The notes: a model not told the origin generated them from the letters alone. Positions 20,404-32,540 are shown, counted from the stretch's first letter. The stretch is 64,000 bases of DNA from Lumbricus rubellus (GCA_945859605.1 OX243821.1:22809568-22873567); one strand, 5' to 3'. Numbers and translations are program-made.

Positions 20404-21590
20404 CTGCCGTGCTAAGCAAAAAGACAGTAACTCAAGTTTTTCCGTTTTTGAGTTAGCACCTGTTTTCACATCCTGACAACATGTTTTATCATATCTGGAA
20501 GCAAGGAAACGGTATCTGTCCGGAAACATGGAAAAAAATGGAAACGAAATTCACAGTATCTCAAAATTGGGTCGTCGTGCTAAGCAAAAACGCAGTAACT
20601 TGAGTTACTGTCTTCTTGCTTAGTAGTCCATGTATATTAATGGCCGACCGATTTACAGATTATCAATATCTCGGCTTTCAAATCACCTAGAATCGTCATC
20701 TTGGTGTCAAAACATACACATTCAAGGTCAAGGAGTCCAATAGGGTCATCTAAAAGTTTCCCCATGGGTCTGAATGGCGGCCATTTTCCAAAATGGCGTT
20801 CAAAATATGGATTTTTAAATTTCTCAGCTTACAATTCACTTAGAATCGTCATCTTGGTGTCAAAACATACACATTCAAGGTCACGGATTCCAGTGGAACC
20901 ATCCAAAATTTCCCAATGGCCTCAATGGCGGCCATTTTCCAAAATGGCCGACCCAACAAGAAGGATTTGTCAATATCACGGCTTTCAATTAACTTAGAAA
21001 CGTCATCTTGGTGTCAAAATATACACATCTCAGGTCAAGGATCCAAATAGGGCCATCACAAAGTTCCCCATGGCCTCAATGGCGGCCATTTTCCAAAATG
21101 GCGGACCCAAAAAGAAAGATTTGTCAATATCTCGGCTTTCAGTTCACTTGGAATTGTCATCTTGGTGTCATAGCATGCACATTTCAGTCAGGGATCTCAA
21201 AAAGGCCATAACATAGTTCCCAGTGACCTCAATGACCGCCATTTTCCAAAATGGCCGACCCCAAAAGAAGGATTTGCAAAATTCACATTTTGGACGGCCA
21301 TTTTGAAAATGACCGCCATTGAGGCCAGATGAAATTTTTGGTGGTCCCATTGGAATCCTTGTCTCTAAATATGTATATTTAGGCACCAAGATGACGATTC
21401 TAAGTGGATTTAATGCTGAGATATTAAAAAATCACGATTTTGGTCGGCCATTTTGAAAAATGGCCGCCGTTGAAGCCAGAGTTGGTTTTAGATGGCACTA
21501 TTGGAATCATCGTCCCTAAATATGTATGATTAGACACTAAGATGACACTTCTAAGTGAAATAGAAGTCGAGATATTTAAAAATATGTTAA
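20404..21590. repeat. Tandem and inverted GGCGGCCATTTT repeat array
   Basis: About four direct units of ~155 bp (from ~20,650) are followed by two inverted units (to ~21,590). Each has ATCTTGGTGTC, CAATGGCGGCCATTTTCCAA and AATGGCCGACCC blocks. Before them, a CGTGCTAAGCAAAAA.CAGTAAC segment occurs directly at ~20,408 and 20,578, with a partial reverse complement after the second. The ORFs here are repeat artefacts. Confidence 0.75.
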
Positions 21591-22012
21591 CCCTTTCCAG
21601 CCCGAATTAATTCTAGCCATCAGAAAAATTTTTTGGGGGTTAAATCTCATCATTCCCACCTAAAATAAGCTAGAACTATAAAAAAATTTATTTTATCACA
21701 TTTAATTAATAAATGGTGGAAAGGGTACAATTGGACCCAGTGGGAGTTGGCGGCTTAGTTCAATGTTGCACACCTACTGTACATATACATGCATGCATAA
21801 GCACACATACATACATACATACATACATACATACATACATACATACATACATACATACATACATACATACATACATACATACATACATACATACATACAT
21901 ACATACGTACATACGTGCATACATACAATGTCATACATACATACATTCTTACCTACTTACTTACATACATATATACATACGTACGTACATACATACATAC
22001 ATACATACTTGC

Positions 22013-22043
<31 letters not shown>

Positions 22044-23111
22044 CATACATCATACATACATACATACATACATACTTGCATACATACATACTTACTTACT
22101 TACATGCATGCATACATACATACATACCTACATACATACATACGTACGTACGTACGTACGTACATACATACATACATACAAACTTACTTACATACATACA
22201 TACATGCATACATACATAGTACTACATATCATACAAACATTCATACAAACATACATGCAAACAAACATACTTACATACCAGTGCAGGCCTACATACATAT
22301 GCACATACATAAAGCCATACATGCATACTTACATACATAGACACAGCCATACATAGATACGTACATGCATACACACTTGTATGTATGCATGTGTGTATCT
22401 ATGTATGTATGTATGTATGTATGTATGTATGTATGTATGTATGTATGTATGTATGTATGTATGTATGTATATATGTATGTATGTATGTATGTATGCATGT
22501 ATGTATATGTATCAAATCATTTTATGTATGTATGTATGTATGTATGTATGTATGTATGTATGTATGTATGTATGTATGTGTAAGCATGTATGTTTGTCAT
22601 GTATGTATGCATGTATTTATGCATATGCCTATATAATTATGTATGTATTTATGCATATAATGTATAATGTATATGTTTACGCGTGTATGTAAGCTCGTTC
22701 TCTGAAGGACTGTTGTTTGTACAGTCAAATGCCGTTGGGTCCATTTGGACCCATTCACTTTATGGATCAAAAAACTTCCACTTGGACTTATCAACACTAA
22801 ATATGTGTCCTACTACACTCTATTCTACCAATATGCAAACTATTAATTACAGTAACAGAATTTTAAAACAGCCCCCACCTTTTCTGATTTTATCTTGAAA
22901 ACTAGCAAATTTTTATGTCAAAATTCCCACTTAGAACGACAACTGTCACGTGACCACTTACACAAAATCATAAGATATGTAATATGCTAAATAAAGTATT
23001 GACTTAGCTGTGGTCATAGTATGGGTCCAAAGTTACCCACTGGGAGTTAAAAGTGATTTTATGATACAAACAAATGTATGGGTCCAATTGGACCCGGTGG
23101 GCTGGAAAGGG
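21591..23111. mobile_element. TTAA-type element bearing CATA/TATG microsatellite
   Basis: The left end is TTAA-CCCTTTCCAGCCC (TTAA at 21,587-21,590) and the right end GGGCTGGAAAGGG-TTGC. The 13-bp inverted ends and left TTAA resemble piggyBac-type insertions, though the right TTAA is not preserved. Copy C reads through this point (CTTTAAGCGTCTGCGG, ~46,870), so it is an insertion. No transposase is seen. Confidence 0.55.
21798..22605. repeat. (CATA)n then (TATG)n microsatellite, inverted halves
   Basis: About 540 bp of CATA-type repeats (to ~22,340) are followed by ~220 bp of the complementary TATG type (22,375-22,600). Together they could fold into a long imperfect hairpin. All the His/Thr/Tyr and Met/Tyr/Val/Cys ORFs here are artefacts. 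Confidence 0.9.
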
Positions 23112-23714
23112 TTGCGTCTGCGGAATATCACATTCGGCACAAAAATGTCAAGAACAATGGGCTGGGGAGCAAGGGAAAACAAGATGGCGGTTAAGCCGGT
23201 AAATTAATCAATCTTGCTTTATAACCGATAATTTTGATTTCAGCACGGTCAGATTAGTGTTGAAATGCCAGTTGGCAAATTGTTATGCGATATATTTCTA
23301 CTCTGATTTTTTACACCATGTTTTGAGCAATTTATTAAAATTGTAAAGTTCTATGCATTTGAAGAGCAATATTTACTTATTTTAAAGGTGTCCAAATTGA
23401 GACTATTTTTATTTTTGAATTCCATGCGATTTGTTTGGAATGTGAATTTCTGGGAATTTGAAGAGTGATTAGTTGCAATTCAACGTCACTGTGTGATAAC
23501 AATTATTAACAAAGATCATTAGCGACGCCCTCCCTCTTTATCCAGGCTTGGGACTGGCACTGGAAGAGTGCAACCAGAGGCGGAGTATAATTGGTATCAG
23601 AGACACAGCTGGAAAACTGTAGAGACAGACGAAGAGAATTGACTAAAGTACAAGAAAAACTATTGAAGCAGAACGAAAACAAAGAGACTGTTTTCATTGT
23701 TATTCTTCTGTCAG

Positions 23715-23728
23715 CCGCCAGGTGGCAG
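23715..23728 (+). promoter_or_regulatory. CTCF-like site, copy B
   Basis: CCGCCAGGTGGCAG, identical to the sites at 6,893 and 48,232. Confidence 0.5.
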
Positions 23729-23844
23729 TGTCGTCGTTCGCTTTTCTCTCTGATGTATCTTATGTAGAGGGAGCGACGTTCAAATGACGATGACAGCAAA
23801 ATGAAGATGAATAATCTGAGACCACGTCTCGAATTAACGACCGC

Positions 23845-24030
23845 TGCGTGGCGCCACCGGTGACCCCCCGAGTCACAGGCCTGTCATCTTGCGTCGCTGA
23901 CGTCATCATTACGAGCGATTTTCGATGACGTGCGACGCCGTCTTCATCTTTTGTCGGGTGTGGGTCGATATCGGGACCGCGGTGAAATGAGTTCCGCCAT
24001 CGAATAATGTGCTGGGTTCGCGTTATAATT
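23845..24030 (+). promoter_or_regulatory. Conserved non-coding block 1, copy B
   Basis: Same block as 7,068-7,240. The TGACGTCA palindrome and the CGATTTTCGATGACGTGCG stretch are unchanged. Confidence 0.6.
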
Positions 24031-24267
24031 GAGTAAGAGAAAGTAGAATATTCTGCGGAAACAGCGACTGTTCGCATTTGAACAATTATACATAATTCAA
24101 TAAATTTTAATCGCAATCACCAGAGAAAATAATTACCGGTTAATTAGTTTGAGAGGTGTCTAATAATGACCGACCATATTCATGTTTGTAATAACCTATT
24201 TTTGCTCTCTTCAAATGACATAAGCCTAAAGTATTCCGATAATTGATCACCTCTCGAGTTTTAATTT

Positions 24268-24300
24268 TATATAGAATAGAATAAACCAATTAAAAGGTGC
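24268..24300 (+). promoter_or_regulatory. TATA-27-AGGTG module
   Basis: TATATAG at 24268 and AGGTGC at 24295 (27 bp). The matching copy C site at 49,798 is TATATAG-28-AGGTGT. Confidence 0.35.
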
Positions 24301-24547
24301 ATTAAAGAGCAGAACTATATTTTCTAGCTAAACACAATTATTCCCCTTAACAGTGGACGGAACCGATTTCCCACGGAACCGCGCTGGTACCACACCTGCG
24401 AGCAAACTTCCATATGTCGGTGTTAGGACATTTCAACCTGTACATTTGTATAAATACTTCTCAGACAATTCTCGCTTATCAATGCTAATAAAAACACCTC
24501 ACAAAAAAGATCGACCTAAATCTGCTAATGCAAACTAATCACAAGTT

Positions 24548-24581
24548 TATGTAGCATTGCTTAAATACGTTTAAAAGGTGT
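24548..24581 (+). promoter_or_regulatory. TATA-28-AGGTGT module
   Basis: TATGTAG at 24548 and AGGTGT at 24576, followed by TTAAGACG. Confidence 0.35.
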
Positions 24582-24681
24582 TTAAGACGACCGATGAAGT
24601 TTACTACAACCATTTAGCGTGATATCAATTACCTGTGAGAGGAAATGACAAGAAGATTCTTTGTGTGTCACGTCTTATATT

Positions 24682-24713
24682 TATATAGATTACTTCATAC
24701 TTTTTAAAGGTGT
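24682..24713 (+). promoter_or_regulatory. TATA-26-AGGTGT module
   Basis: TATATAG at 24682 and AGGTGT at 24708, followed by CTAAGG. It is 132 bp from the previous module. Confidence 0.35.
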
Positions 24714-24894
24714 CTAAGGTGGTTAGTATAATTTAAAGCCACAGTTTATTTTCATGCTTACATTTTTAACTTATTTAACGAGAATGCTTTATCTTATTTA
24801 GTGTCATGCCATGTGAACCAAAGACCAGCATAAATAATTGGTCATTAAAAGAACATAATTATATAAAAAAAATTCAATGATTAGCCATATAGTT

Positions 24895-24995
24895 GGGACA
24901 CGCTTCGGCGTGAAACTCAGTGATTGCGCTGTAATCGGGAGCACTTCTGAGTGAACACATTGAATGGGCGCTGTTACAAGTGCACAAAAATATTT
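24895..24995 (+). repeat. SINE 3' fragment (GGGCGCT family)
   Basis: It carries GCTTCGGCGTGAAACTC, GGGAGCACTTCTGAGTG and GGGCGCTGTTACAAGTGCAC, the 3' half of the SINE family at 32,341, 34,130, 43,489, 43,727 and 55,744. Confidence 0.65.
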
Positions 24996-25624
24996 TAAAA
25001 AACAAGCAAACAAACGTTTGTTTATTAAACCATAAATTTAAAAATATTGTTCTTCTTCCTATCCACGTTTCGTCCACCAGCCTCTGGGGTTCTCGGCGTT
25101 ACTCAGCAATTTCTGGGGTTCGTCCAATTCCATCCCAACTCCACTTCCCGTTCCACCACAATCCGTTCCACCAAGCACCCATAACAACTGGTGTACCAGA
25201 CGTTTCTCGGAAAATTTCGGTGACCCAGTGTCACCCCTCCCTTCACATCTCTCACCACTATCTCCGTCCTCCAACACTCTTTTCTCTCTCTTGTCTTGTC
25301 CCGTTCCACCAATCACCCCTCCTCTCCCTTCTCTTCCCTTTTCTTCGGTTTCGTTCCGCCCCTTCCCGTCTCGCACAATAATGAATTCCCTGACATGCCG
25401 ATCTATTTCCATAACTCCTTCTTAGGCATTCTCTCTTATCTTCAGTGGTCACGGTCCCTTAAAACACAACTCAGACTAGAATCGAAAAATGACTTTATGC
25501 AATATCTATAAATGCGCACGAATAATTCCCTTACGTAACACCGGTGGAGTGCGTTTAAAAGGTGTTTAAGACTACCACTGAAAGCCATCGGAAGCAGCGA
25601 CCATCCGCGTTTGAATAATATATA

Positions 25625-25708
25625 ATGGATGGATCCGATTTGAAGAAGGCCTATGACAACAGAGGTCGTTGCCCTGGACAGAAATTTGTTTGGCATATTA
25701 CAGCACTT
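25625..25708 (+). repeat. ~85-bp dispersed repeat
   Basis: It runs GGATGGATCCGATTTG to CATATTACAGCACTT. Copy C lacks it at the matching point (AATAATTATATCCATTCAAT, ~49,205), so it is a mobile insertion. AATAATA occurs on both sides. Confidence 0.75.
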
Positions 25709-25954
25709 AAATAATAATATCCGTTTAATAAATTATAATCTAAATCACCATTAAGTGGAAATGTTTCAGACCATTTAATTAACTCTCGCTTCGTATGTTT
25801 ATATTAAACCACTTATTTACTTTTAGAGGGTGTGTAATAAAGACCGACTAAATTCTTGTTTATAATAACATGATATATTCACTTCTCGTTTGCTCTCTTT
25901 ATAACATAGGCCTTACTTCTTAGTTTTAATTAATCGACGATCGGGTCACAATTT

Positions 25955-25988
25955 TATATAAAATAAAATTAAACCACATAAAAGGTGT
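25955..25988 (+). promoter_or_regulatory. TATA-28-AGGTGT module
   Basis: TATATAA at 25955 and AGGTGT at 25983, then CTAAGG. Confidence 0.4.
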
Positions 25989-26089
25989 CTAAGGAGACAA
26001 TTGGTATATTCTACCTAAAGACAATTATTTCCCCCTAAGAGTGGTCGGAACTGATTTCCTACGAAATCACGCTGGTACAACACCTGCGA

Positions 26090-26300
26090 GCGTCCAACCC
26101 GAAGTTAATAATGTTCTCAAATAGATAAACAAGGCCGGACTTTTTGGGAGAATTAATGACGCCTACGACCGCCAGAGGGCTGCGGTCCGATTGACAATGC
26201 GTTGCTCCTACTCGGCCGGACCGTTTATCGACGACCGGTCATAGCAGCAGCAGCACTCGAGTAGACCCTGCGCTGCACCAACCACCGTCTTTGTCGTCGT
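26090..26300 (+). promoter_or_regulatory. Conserved non-coding block 2, copy B
   Basis: Near-identical to 7,940-8,150. CTCF-like core CCGCCAGAGGGCTGC at 26,169-26,183. Confidence 0.65.
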
Positions 26301-26700
26301 CGTCGTCGTCGCTAGAGGCGCTAGTGCGAAAGACGGTGTGATGGAGTATCGGTACAGCGGTTAAAAGTGTCCTACTGCCTGTAATATGGGAAACCAAGAC
26401 ACTGATTTTGGGCGAGGTTAAGCAGTTGATGAGGTTTAAAAAATATAATATTTGATGTAATCAGTGTATGATTTAATGCAGAGGTCTGTTAGATCAAATC
26501 TGTCGCTTTCAGAGTATTTGTTGTTTGACACAAGAATAGCAGAGTCAATAGAAGCATTACATTTAGAGCAAAATGGCGAAGAAGAAGAAGAAGACATACA
26601 CAGACAGATCCATAGAGAGCGACAAAGACAGATAAACAACAACAACCAAGTTCACACAAACATTAAATTCATAATATGTGCATAGTCACAACGTTTAATT

Positions 26701-26860
26701 CCCCTGGTCGTTTATCGGCACCACACCCGTCTGTTGTGCGTCCGTGAAAAATCCAGCTGTCGATGTGATCGCTTTTGAGCCGACACCCCGATGTCAGCGG
26801 TCGTCGCTTTATTGGAGAAAATTGTCCAGTTAACGTGACCGACCGTAAAAGAGGCATAGA
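26701..26860 (+). promoter_or_regulatory. Conserved non-coding block 3, copy B
   Basis: Full-length form, GGTCGTTTATCGGCACCACA to GTGACCGACCGTAAAAGAGG, including the part deleted in copy A. Confidence 0.55.
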
Positions 26861-27279
26861 GACAGAGACAGAGAAAGAAAGAGAGAGAGAGACATATACG
26901 GAGATACATAAACAGAGAGAAAGAAACAGAGACAGACAGAAAGACAGACATACAGACAGAGAGAGAACGTCGATTATGAATGGTTGAAGGCGATTGGCTG
27001 ATTCCTTTGCGGAGTATGCATGGATACACACTCTGTATGTGTGTCTGTCTTTATGTCTTTATCTTGCTCTCTCCCAGAATTTCTCTCTCGTGACCCAAAG
27101 TAAAAGAGGCAGAGAGAAAGGGAGAGAGAGAGACATAGACAGACATAGGCAGACAGACAGACAGACATACAGAGAGCGTCGATTATGAATGGTCGAAGGT
27201 GCATGGAGTGTGCAGGGACGCTGTCTCTCTGTCTGTCTGTCTTTCCCTTTCTGACTTTCTCGCTCCTTGCTGTCGTAGA

Positions 27280-27312
27280 TATAAAAGTCGACCGATTCGC
27301 GAGTTGTCATTC
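27280..27312 (+). promoter_or_regulatory. TATA/Inr core promoter of LMO copy B
   Basis: TATAAAA at 27280 and initiator TCATTC with A at 27309 (29 bp), the standard metazoan TATA-to-start distance. This and ~100 bp of leader are shared with copies A and C. Confidence 0.65.
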
Positions 27313-27603
27313 GAGTGGACATCGTCGACTCATACACACATGATACACAGTCGCTGAACTCTATTACTCGCTCGAATACCGATCACCTTCTCTGTTCCGT
27401 GACATAGCTTCTGTGTTTGGACTGCGGTTTCTAAAGTATGAGATCGTGAAGCTTATAGCTAATGCTTTGTCTCTATTATTATAGAGGTCGATAGCAGCAA
27501 CAGTAATAGTTGGAAATTGATATTATCGTTTCGAGCTGGAGCTAAACAATTGTAAAGGTCTTTGCAAAAAGGATTTCTGCGATTATCGAAGTTTTGCAAC
27601 TGG
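27309..27603 (+). other. 5' non-coding exon of LMO copy B (predicted)
   Basis: Its homolog in copy C ends at a consensus GTAAGT donor. Here the aligned donor is GTTAGT at 27,604, usable but weaker. If used, the intron to the acceptor at 31,902 is ~4.3 kb. Confidence 0.45.
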
Positions 27604-27967
27604 GTTAGTAACTTGGTGCAACTTATAAATTATTATACTGTCTTGATTTCAAGAATTTCGAGATGATTATTGAATAGTTTTTTCTGTATTGTGCTAACTA
27701 CTATTGCTACTGGTACTGATACGGCTACTTCAGCTGCAGCAATACTGTTACTATGGTTGCTGCTGCTACTAGTACAGTTAACCAAGTAGTAAGGCATAAT
27801 AGACGCCTTGCATGCCATGGCTGCCATTATACAGTCTTCTTTGACTTATATAATATCTTGTGCTCATTCGTTCTGATATTCCAACAATTTATGGCGGCCG
27901 TTAAAATCAGGAAACAGTTTTAAAATAGACGATTTTAAGTTTCTTATAATTAAGATTTTAATTTTAA

Positions 27968-29406
27968 CCCGTTGGAGGTGAGGTGGGGTGTGACAAACCC
28001 CAGAGGTATTCTAATTTAATTTTTGTAAGGAAAACGTCAAACCACCTTGGATTATTTCTTTCTACCTTTGTGAATATGAAATACGGACACTTTATCAAAA
28101 TTTCAGGAATTTTGAACGAGCAGTTTTTTTAATTTTAATGTATTTTGAAGGAAATTGCAATTTTTCGTATACAAACCGAACTTACACGGGCAAAGTACAC
28201 AATTGATGGGTTCACCTTCTGGCCATCTAACAAGGATTGAAAACAGATATTAGTTCGTGATAATCGCTTGTTTAGTTGAAAATTGATCATAGAAGAATAG
28301 TTTAACCCTCGGGCTACCAAGGGGGGGGGGTGGTATCCACCCCCCCCTAGGTTTTTCCCAAATAAAACTTTTTTCGTTAGGAATAAAATTTTGACGTTTT
28401 AGGTGGCTGTAGAGGATTCATTTGCACACATTTTGAGCTAAAATGTGTGATGATATACCATACCATTCAAAAGTTACACCCGATATACCCGAGGCACCAG
28501 GGGGGGTGGATACCACCCTCCCTTAGATTATCGGCTGTATCTTATCCGTCCTTTGACATGAAGAGACACCAATTACACCATTCTGTAGAGGGAATGTGGG
28601 GCTACATTGTGGTGGTCACGGAGTTGTCATTTGACAACCGGAAGTGCTAAAAATAAATTAAAATATAAATAAAGGTGTTTTATTTTCATAAAATTTTCAT
28701 GTTGTTCCTATTAAAAATTATTCATAATTTATTTTTTAAGAGAAATAAATTATGTCACTCTATAGAGGGCAATTAGGGCTATTTAGTGATACCAAATAAT
28801 TTGACATTTGATGACCGGAAGTGCTTAAAATAAATTTAAATGTGTGAAAATGTTGGGTTTTTTTACAACGCAAACCGATAAGTCTGCGTAAACGTTTTTC
28901 AGCATGTTTTACGTGTTTTTTCTCTTTTTTATTGTAACTAAAACTAACTTATTACTAGTTTTTATAGTTGGATATTGGACTTTATTATATGTAACCTATT
29001 TTAAATTAAATAAATTATGTTAAAACACACAGAATCTAATATTTTGCTTATGCGAAAGTATACATTTTGTGGAATCGACGGGTGCCTACGGTAAAAAATT
29101 CATAACTTTGGGGTGCTTTCATATATTTTAAACCTAAATATACCATTTTGTGCAGAAATGAATGCTGAATCCATAGGTGTATTACAAGTTATGATATCTC
29201 AAACGAAACCCAAAATCCAGGGGGGGGGTGGTAACCACCCCCCCCCTTGGTAGTCAGTGTTACAAAAAAAGCTTGGTAGCCTGAGGGTTAATTCAAATTA
29301 ATGTTTTCCATTTGATATCGCAACTTGAAAATAAAAATATGTGTTGGGGTTTGTCAGACCCCACCTCACCTCTAACGTTACAATGCGTCACCTCACCTCC
29401 AACGGG
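27968..29406. mobile_element. TTAA-flanked element (outer), interrupted
   Basis: CCCGTTGGAGGTGAGGTG and its exact inverse bound the element, with TTAA on each side (27,964-27,967 and 29,407-29,410). This is a piggyBac-type signature. The original element is ~450 bp. The rest is the nested element at 28,306-29,287. No ORF of transposase size. Confidence 0.8.
28306..29287 (+). mobile_element. ~0.98 kb TTAA element with G/C hairpins, copy 1
   Basis: The ends are CCCTCGGGCTACCAAG and CTTGGTAGCCTGAGGG, with TTAA at 28,302-28,305 and 29,288-29,291. Three places have a run of about 7-10 G, TGGTAtCCA-like, then a run of C, that is, perfect hairpins (~28,321, 28,500 and 29,220). Copies 2 and 3 are at 38,018 and 52,226. 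Non-autonomous; piggyBac-like by target site and CCC ends. Confidence 0.85.
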
Positions 29407-29410
29407 TTAA

Positions 29411-31319
29411 TGATTGAACAAACTAACGGAATTCGTCGAGTTAAATTAAAGGATTGCGTTTCCCTTCTGGTAGTGCCTTTGAGCTCGTATTCTTCTGAAT
29501 GAAATTAATTATACTTGAGTTATCATAAGATCGACTCTAAAACGCCGGCAAACTTCTTCTATTTATAAGCATGCTACAAGATTGTCATGCTGCACAGGAC
29601 AATCGAAAAACCATTCATCCAAAGAATGGCGTGGACTGCAACTAGAGAAATTCTGTGTTTGAACTAAGTTGATGCAACTAATCGAATACAGAAAATAATA
29701 ATAATAATCAGAGATTAGATCTTTGAAAAGCAAGAAAATAACTCTTTAGTAGGGTTTTTTGAACACCTCTTTGAAAAAAGAATTGCTTTCATAAGTATAA
29801 CTGCTCTATCTCTACACATAAGTATGATTTCAAAATCCACCAAAAATTGGACATCGTTGGACACCTCGCTATAGTCATTATAGTAGTACTTATAAGTGAA
29901 ATTTCTGCATCACACTATGAATGCGTAGAACTTCCCAGACAGTGCTCGGTGTTAGATCCGCGCATGATGCTAAACAGCCATAATTATTTTTGAGACCCAA
30001 GATGTCATAAAACAATTGTATTTATTCATCCTGTTGCATTTCCAGGTCAGACAGAATTATTCAGACGAATCATTCAACAACAACAACAACAAATAAGATT
30101 ATTCTAAGGATTTGAAGAAGAAGAAATCTTTTCAATTTCATTCGTTGATTTACAATTAATTCGACAGGTTGGTTCTTGTTATTACTTCGTTGGTATAGAC
30201 CTTGCAGATTGCAGACACACAAGCAAAGAAAGAAAGGAATATACAGGTAATATACCAGCATGCGTTTGAGAATAAACTGGTGTCCAGCGCTTAACCCTAA
30301 CCACTCAGATTAACAATTAATCGGCCCAAATTTGTCCGGTGAGAGCGGATACAAGAGTGGTAACTTTCGAATGGTGATCTATATATTTGAAGATTACGAT
30401 TATGACATAAAAAACGAGGGGCAATTATTATAATACATTTGTTGCATTTATATCTAAGCATAAATAAAGCGCCTTCAGTAGTGTGAACCGTTCAGAAGCG
30501 CTCCCGGTGCGCAACTACTCAACGCTCAATAACAAAACCATGGTTTTGAGAAGAGATAAGAAAGCAGAGAGACAGAACAGACGAAGAAAGCGGATTCCGA
30601 AGAGAAGTACCAAGGCAAATGATTGAGACTGAGCTAGTCACATCTGCTGGATGAACGAAGTGGACGGTGGGAGAGAGAGCTATAGGCTAGAACCAAGTAT
30701 AACATCAGCTAGATATTTCGAGGCTATTGTAACAACGACCGAGTTACATTATATCACGTGTTTTGAATACAAATTAACTGTCGGAATTATCTCGCCTTTC
30801 GAGTATCGTTATTTATAGAATCAAAAAATTATTTATAGAATCAAAAATATACTAAAAGAGGTGTTTAATTTTATCCCCAAAAGATATTCATTCACCGAAG
30901 AACCAAGAGGTCAAGTCTGTTGGAAGAACGAAGTGGATGGTGGGAGAGAGTTGAGTTAGAACCATTTGTATAACATCAAACAGATATTTCAATGCGTTTT
31001 GAGGAGCAGAGTGAGAATCTTAATCTGTATGCGAGCACTCCCATCAATTTCAAGGCCCCGCTCGTCACATGCATTGAGAAAAGAAGAATTAACATCGCTT
31101 CAAACTAAACTAGTTGTTTATTGGTCACAAATGGAACCCAGAATTAAGGGAGTGCAAATACAAGAGACTTTTCTCTGAAGAATTCATAAACACCCATAAA
31201 TACAAACATGCTACATATATATTTACAATGATACTTACAAGCATGGTCTAACAACAGACCCCACACAGCCTAACACTACAACAAGGCCCCGCTCGTCACG
31301 TGCATTAACCCTCTCTTTT
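29411..31319. other. LMO intron 1 sequence, copy B
   Basis: No gene seen. It aligns in patches with 51,190-53,840 of copy C (GTGCCTTTGAGCTCGTATT block, ACACCTCTTTGAA.AAAG block, CAACAACAACAAC block). It holds a SINE-like shard near 30,470 and minus-oriented ACACCT motifs at 29,763 and 29,866. Confidence 0.5.
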
Positions 31320-31560
31320 CAATTTGCAATCGCAGAGACAATTCTCTGTCGTCGTCATTTCCGATCGTAGCAGTAAAACGTCAAATTATTGAATGATTAT
31401 TATTCACGCAATTATTATTATGCGAGTAATTATTATGCGAGTAATTATGCGGCGAGTAATAATTGACTTTTTCGTCGTTCTTTGTCCGATGACAGACCTC
31501 GGCTTTATTCACACATCACAGCACAACATGATTGCAGTGACCACCATCCCCCATGCAGCA
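31320..31560 (+). promoter_or_regulatory. Conserved intronic block 4, copy B
   Basis: ATTCTCTGTCGTCGTCATTT and CACAACATGATTGCAGTGACC-type stretches are almost unchanged at 53,860-54,095, against divergent surroundings. Non-coding and intronic to LMO, so a candidate enhancer. Confidence 0.5.
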
Positions 31561-31930
31561 AAGGGGAGAGTGGGAGAGAGTTGGAGAGACTGACAGACAG
31601 ACAGACATAAAAAGGGACATAGAAACAGAGAGACAGAGGGAGAGACAGGGGGAGAGAAGGGAAGAATGTTTGCGGGCAAGCGTTGCGTTGTTATCATCTC
31701 GTCTTAATAAATATGTTATTTGTAACAAATTAATTCTGCTAAAAGAGGTGTCTATTGTGTCTTTTGAAAGACACTCAGTAACCCGTGTTTTCCATTTAGT
31801 TCAATGCCAAATTTCGTCGTCAGTATCATCATTGCTATTACTTCTGCTGATATTTCACATCTATCGGTGTCAATAAGTAAGATGTCGCTACGTTGTCTTT
31901 AGTTTTTTGGGACTATCTCTCACTGACGTC

Positions 31931-32029
31931 ATGAACTGCGGTGTTCCATCCTCCTCTCACTCATCCTCCATCGTCTCCATCGCATCCTCATCTTCCTCTT
32001 CCGCTTCATCATCAGACCCAATGTTACAG
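31931..32029 (+). CDS. LMO1/3-like: LMO (LIM-only) first coding exon, copy B
   Basis: The exon starts after an acceptor (TTGTCTTTAG) at 31,902 and has a 28-nt leader, then ATG and 33 codons (MNCGVPSSSHSSS..., ending DPMLQ) up to a GTAACT donor at 32,030. The phase is 0, so it splices cleanly onto the LIM1 exon at 35,047, giving ...MLQ-ECAGCKK. The N-terminus is low-complexity Ser. Vertebrate LMO1/LMO3 also have a short variable N-terminus before CAGC. The matching exon in copy C (55,412) is one codon longer and differs at several residues. The assignment rests on its position before LIM1, the duplicated structure and the splice sites. The Ser-rich peptide alone would not identify it. Confidence 0.75.
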
Positions 32030-32153
32030 GTAACTGAATGATTCAGATAAAAGTTCAGTTAATTCGAGTCATGGCATTGGCATTGGCACACATTGTGTGT
32101 TGGATTAGTTTAAAGATGCGTCATAAAACCCTACGGATAATGATTAACGCCAG

Positions 32154-32188
32154 ACACCTTTCTTATAGGTACAATATAATGCTATATA
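32154..32188 (-). promoter_or_regulatory. TATA-29-AGGTGT module (minus)
   Basis: Minus-strand TATATAG from 32188 and AGGTGT from 32159. Confidence 0.35.
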
Positions 32189-32270
32189 AACGAAAGTTTC
32201 TTTAAGTTGTGAGCTCCATGGTAAAGTTCTTGCAAGTGATGATATTACGCGTTCGTCAATGCAGAAAATA

Positions 32271-32540
32271 TTATTTATTTATTTATTTATTCATTTATTT
32301 ATTTATTTATTTATTTGTTTATTATTTATTTATTTATTTAGCGCCCCTTCAAACTCAAAATTCAGAGGTGCTCCCTACTAGAGCGCGGACACTGAATCCG
32401 AGTTTCACTCCGAAGGCTCCAAGCAATAATGCGAGTGACGGACTTGCCTGAGGTCATTACGCGGCGGTTTCAGGTGGATTCGAACCCTTAACCCTCCAGC
32501 TGTAAGACAACGAACATGCCCGCTATCCAACCGTGCCCAA
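32271..32540 (-). repeat. tRNA-derived SINE with TAAA tail
   Basis: On the minus strand: A-box-like TGGATAGCGGGCATG, B box GGGTTCGAATCC, body with TGCCTGAGG.. / GCTCCCTAC.. relatives, then GGGGCGCT and an ATAA-type tail (32,271-32,340). An orthologous copy sits in copy C at 55,744-55,940, so it predates the duplication. Confidence 0.8.

Larger units (their letters stand above)
23470..27279 (+). promoter_or_regulatory. LMO upstream regulatory block, copy B
   Basis: It is collinear with 6,670-8,900 and 47,250-50,930, with insertions (SINE piece at 24,895 and 85-bp repeat at 25,625). It ends at the copy B promoter, which is followed by LMO coding exons. Confidence 0.65.

Noticed and set aside
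21713..22692. Long His/Tyr/Thr and Met/Tyr/Val/Cys ORFs
   Set aside because: Translations of CATA/TATG microsatellite in every frame.
28447..28650. ORF of ~67-70 aa repeated at 28,447, 38,649(-) and 52,360
   Set aside because: It recurs because it lies inside the TTAA element copies. It is short, has no transposase motif, and the ends vary between copies.
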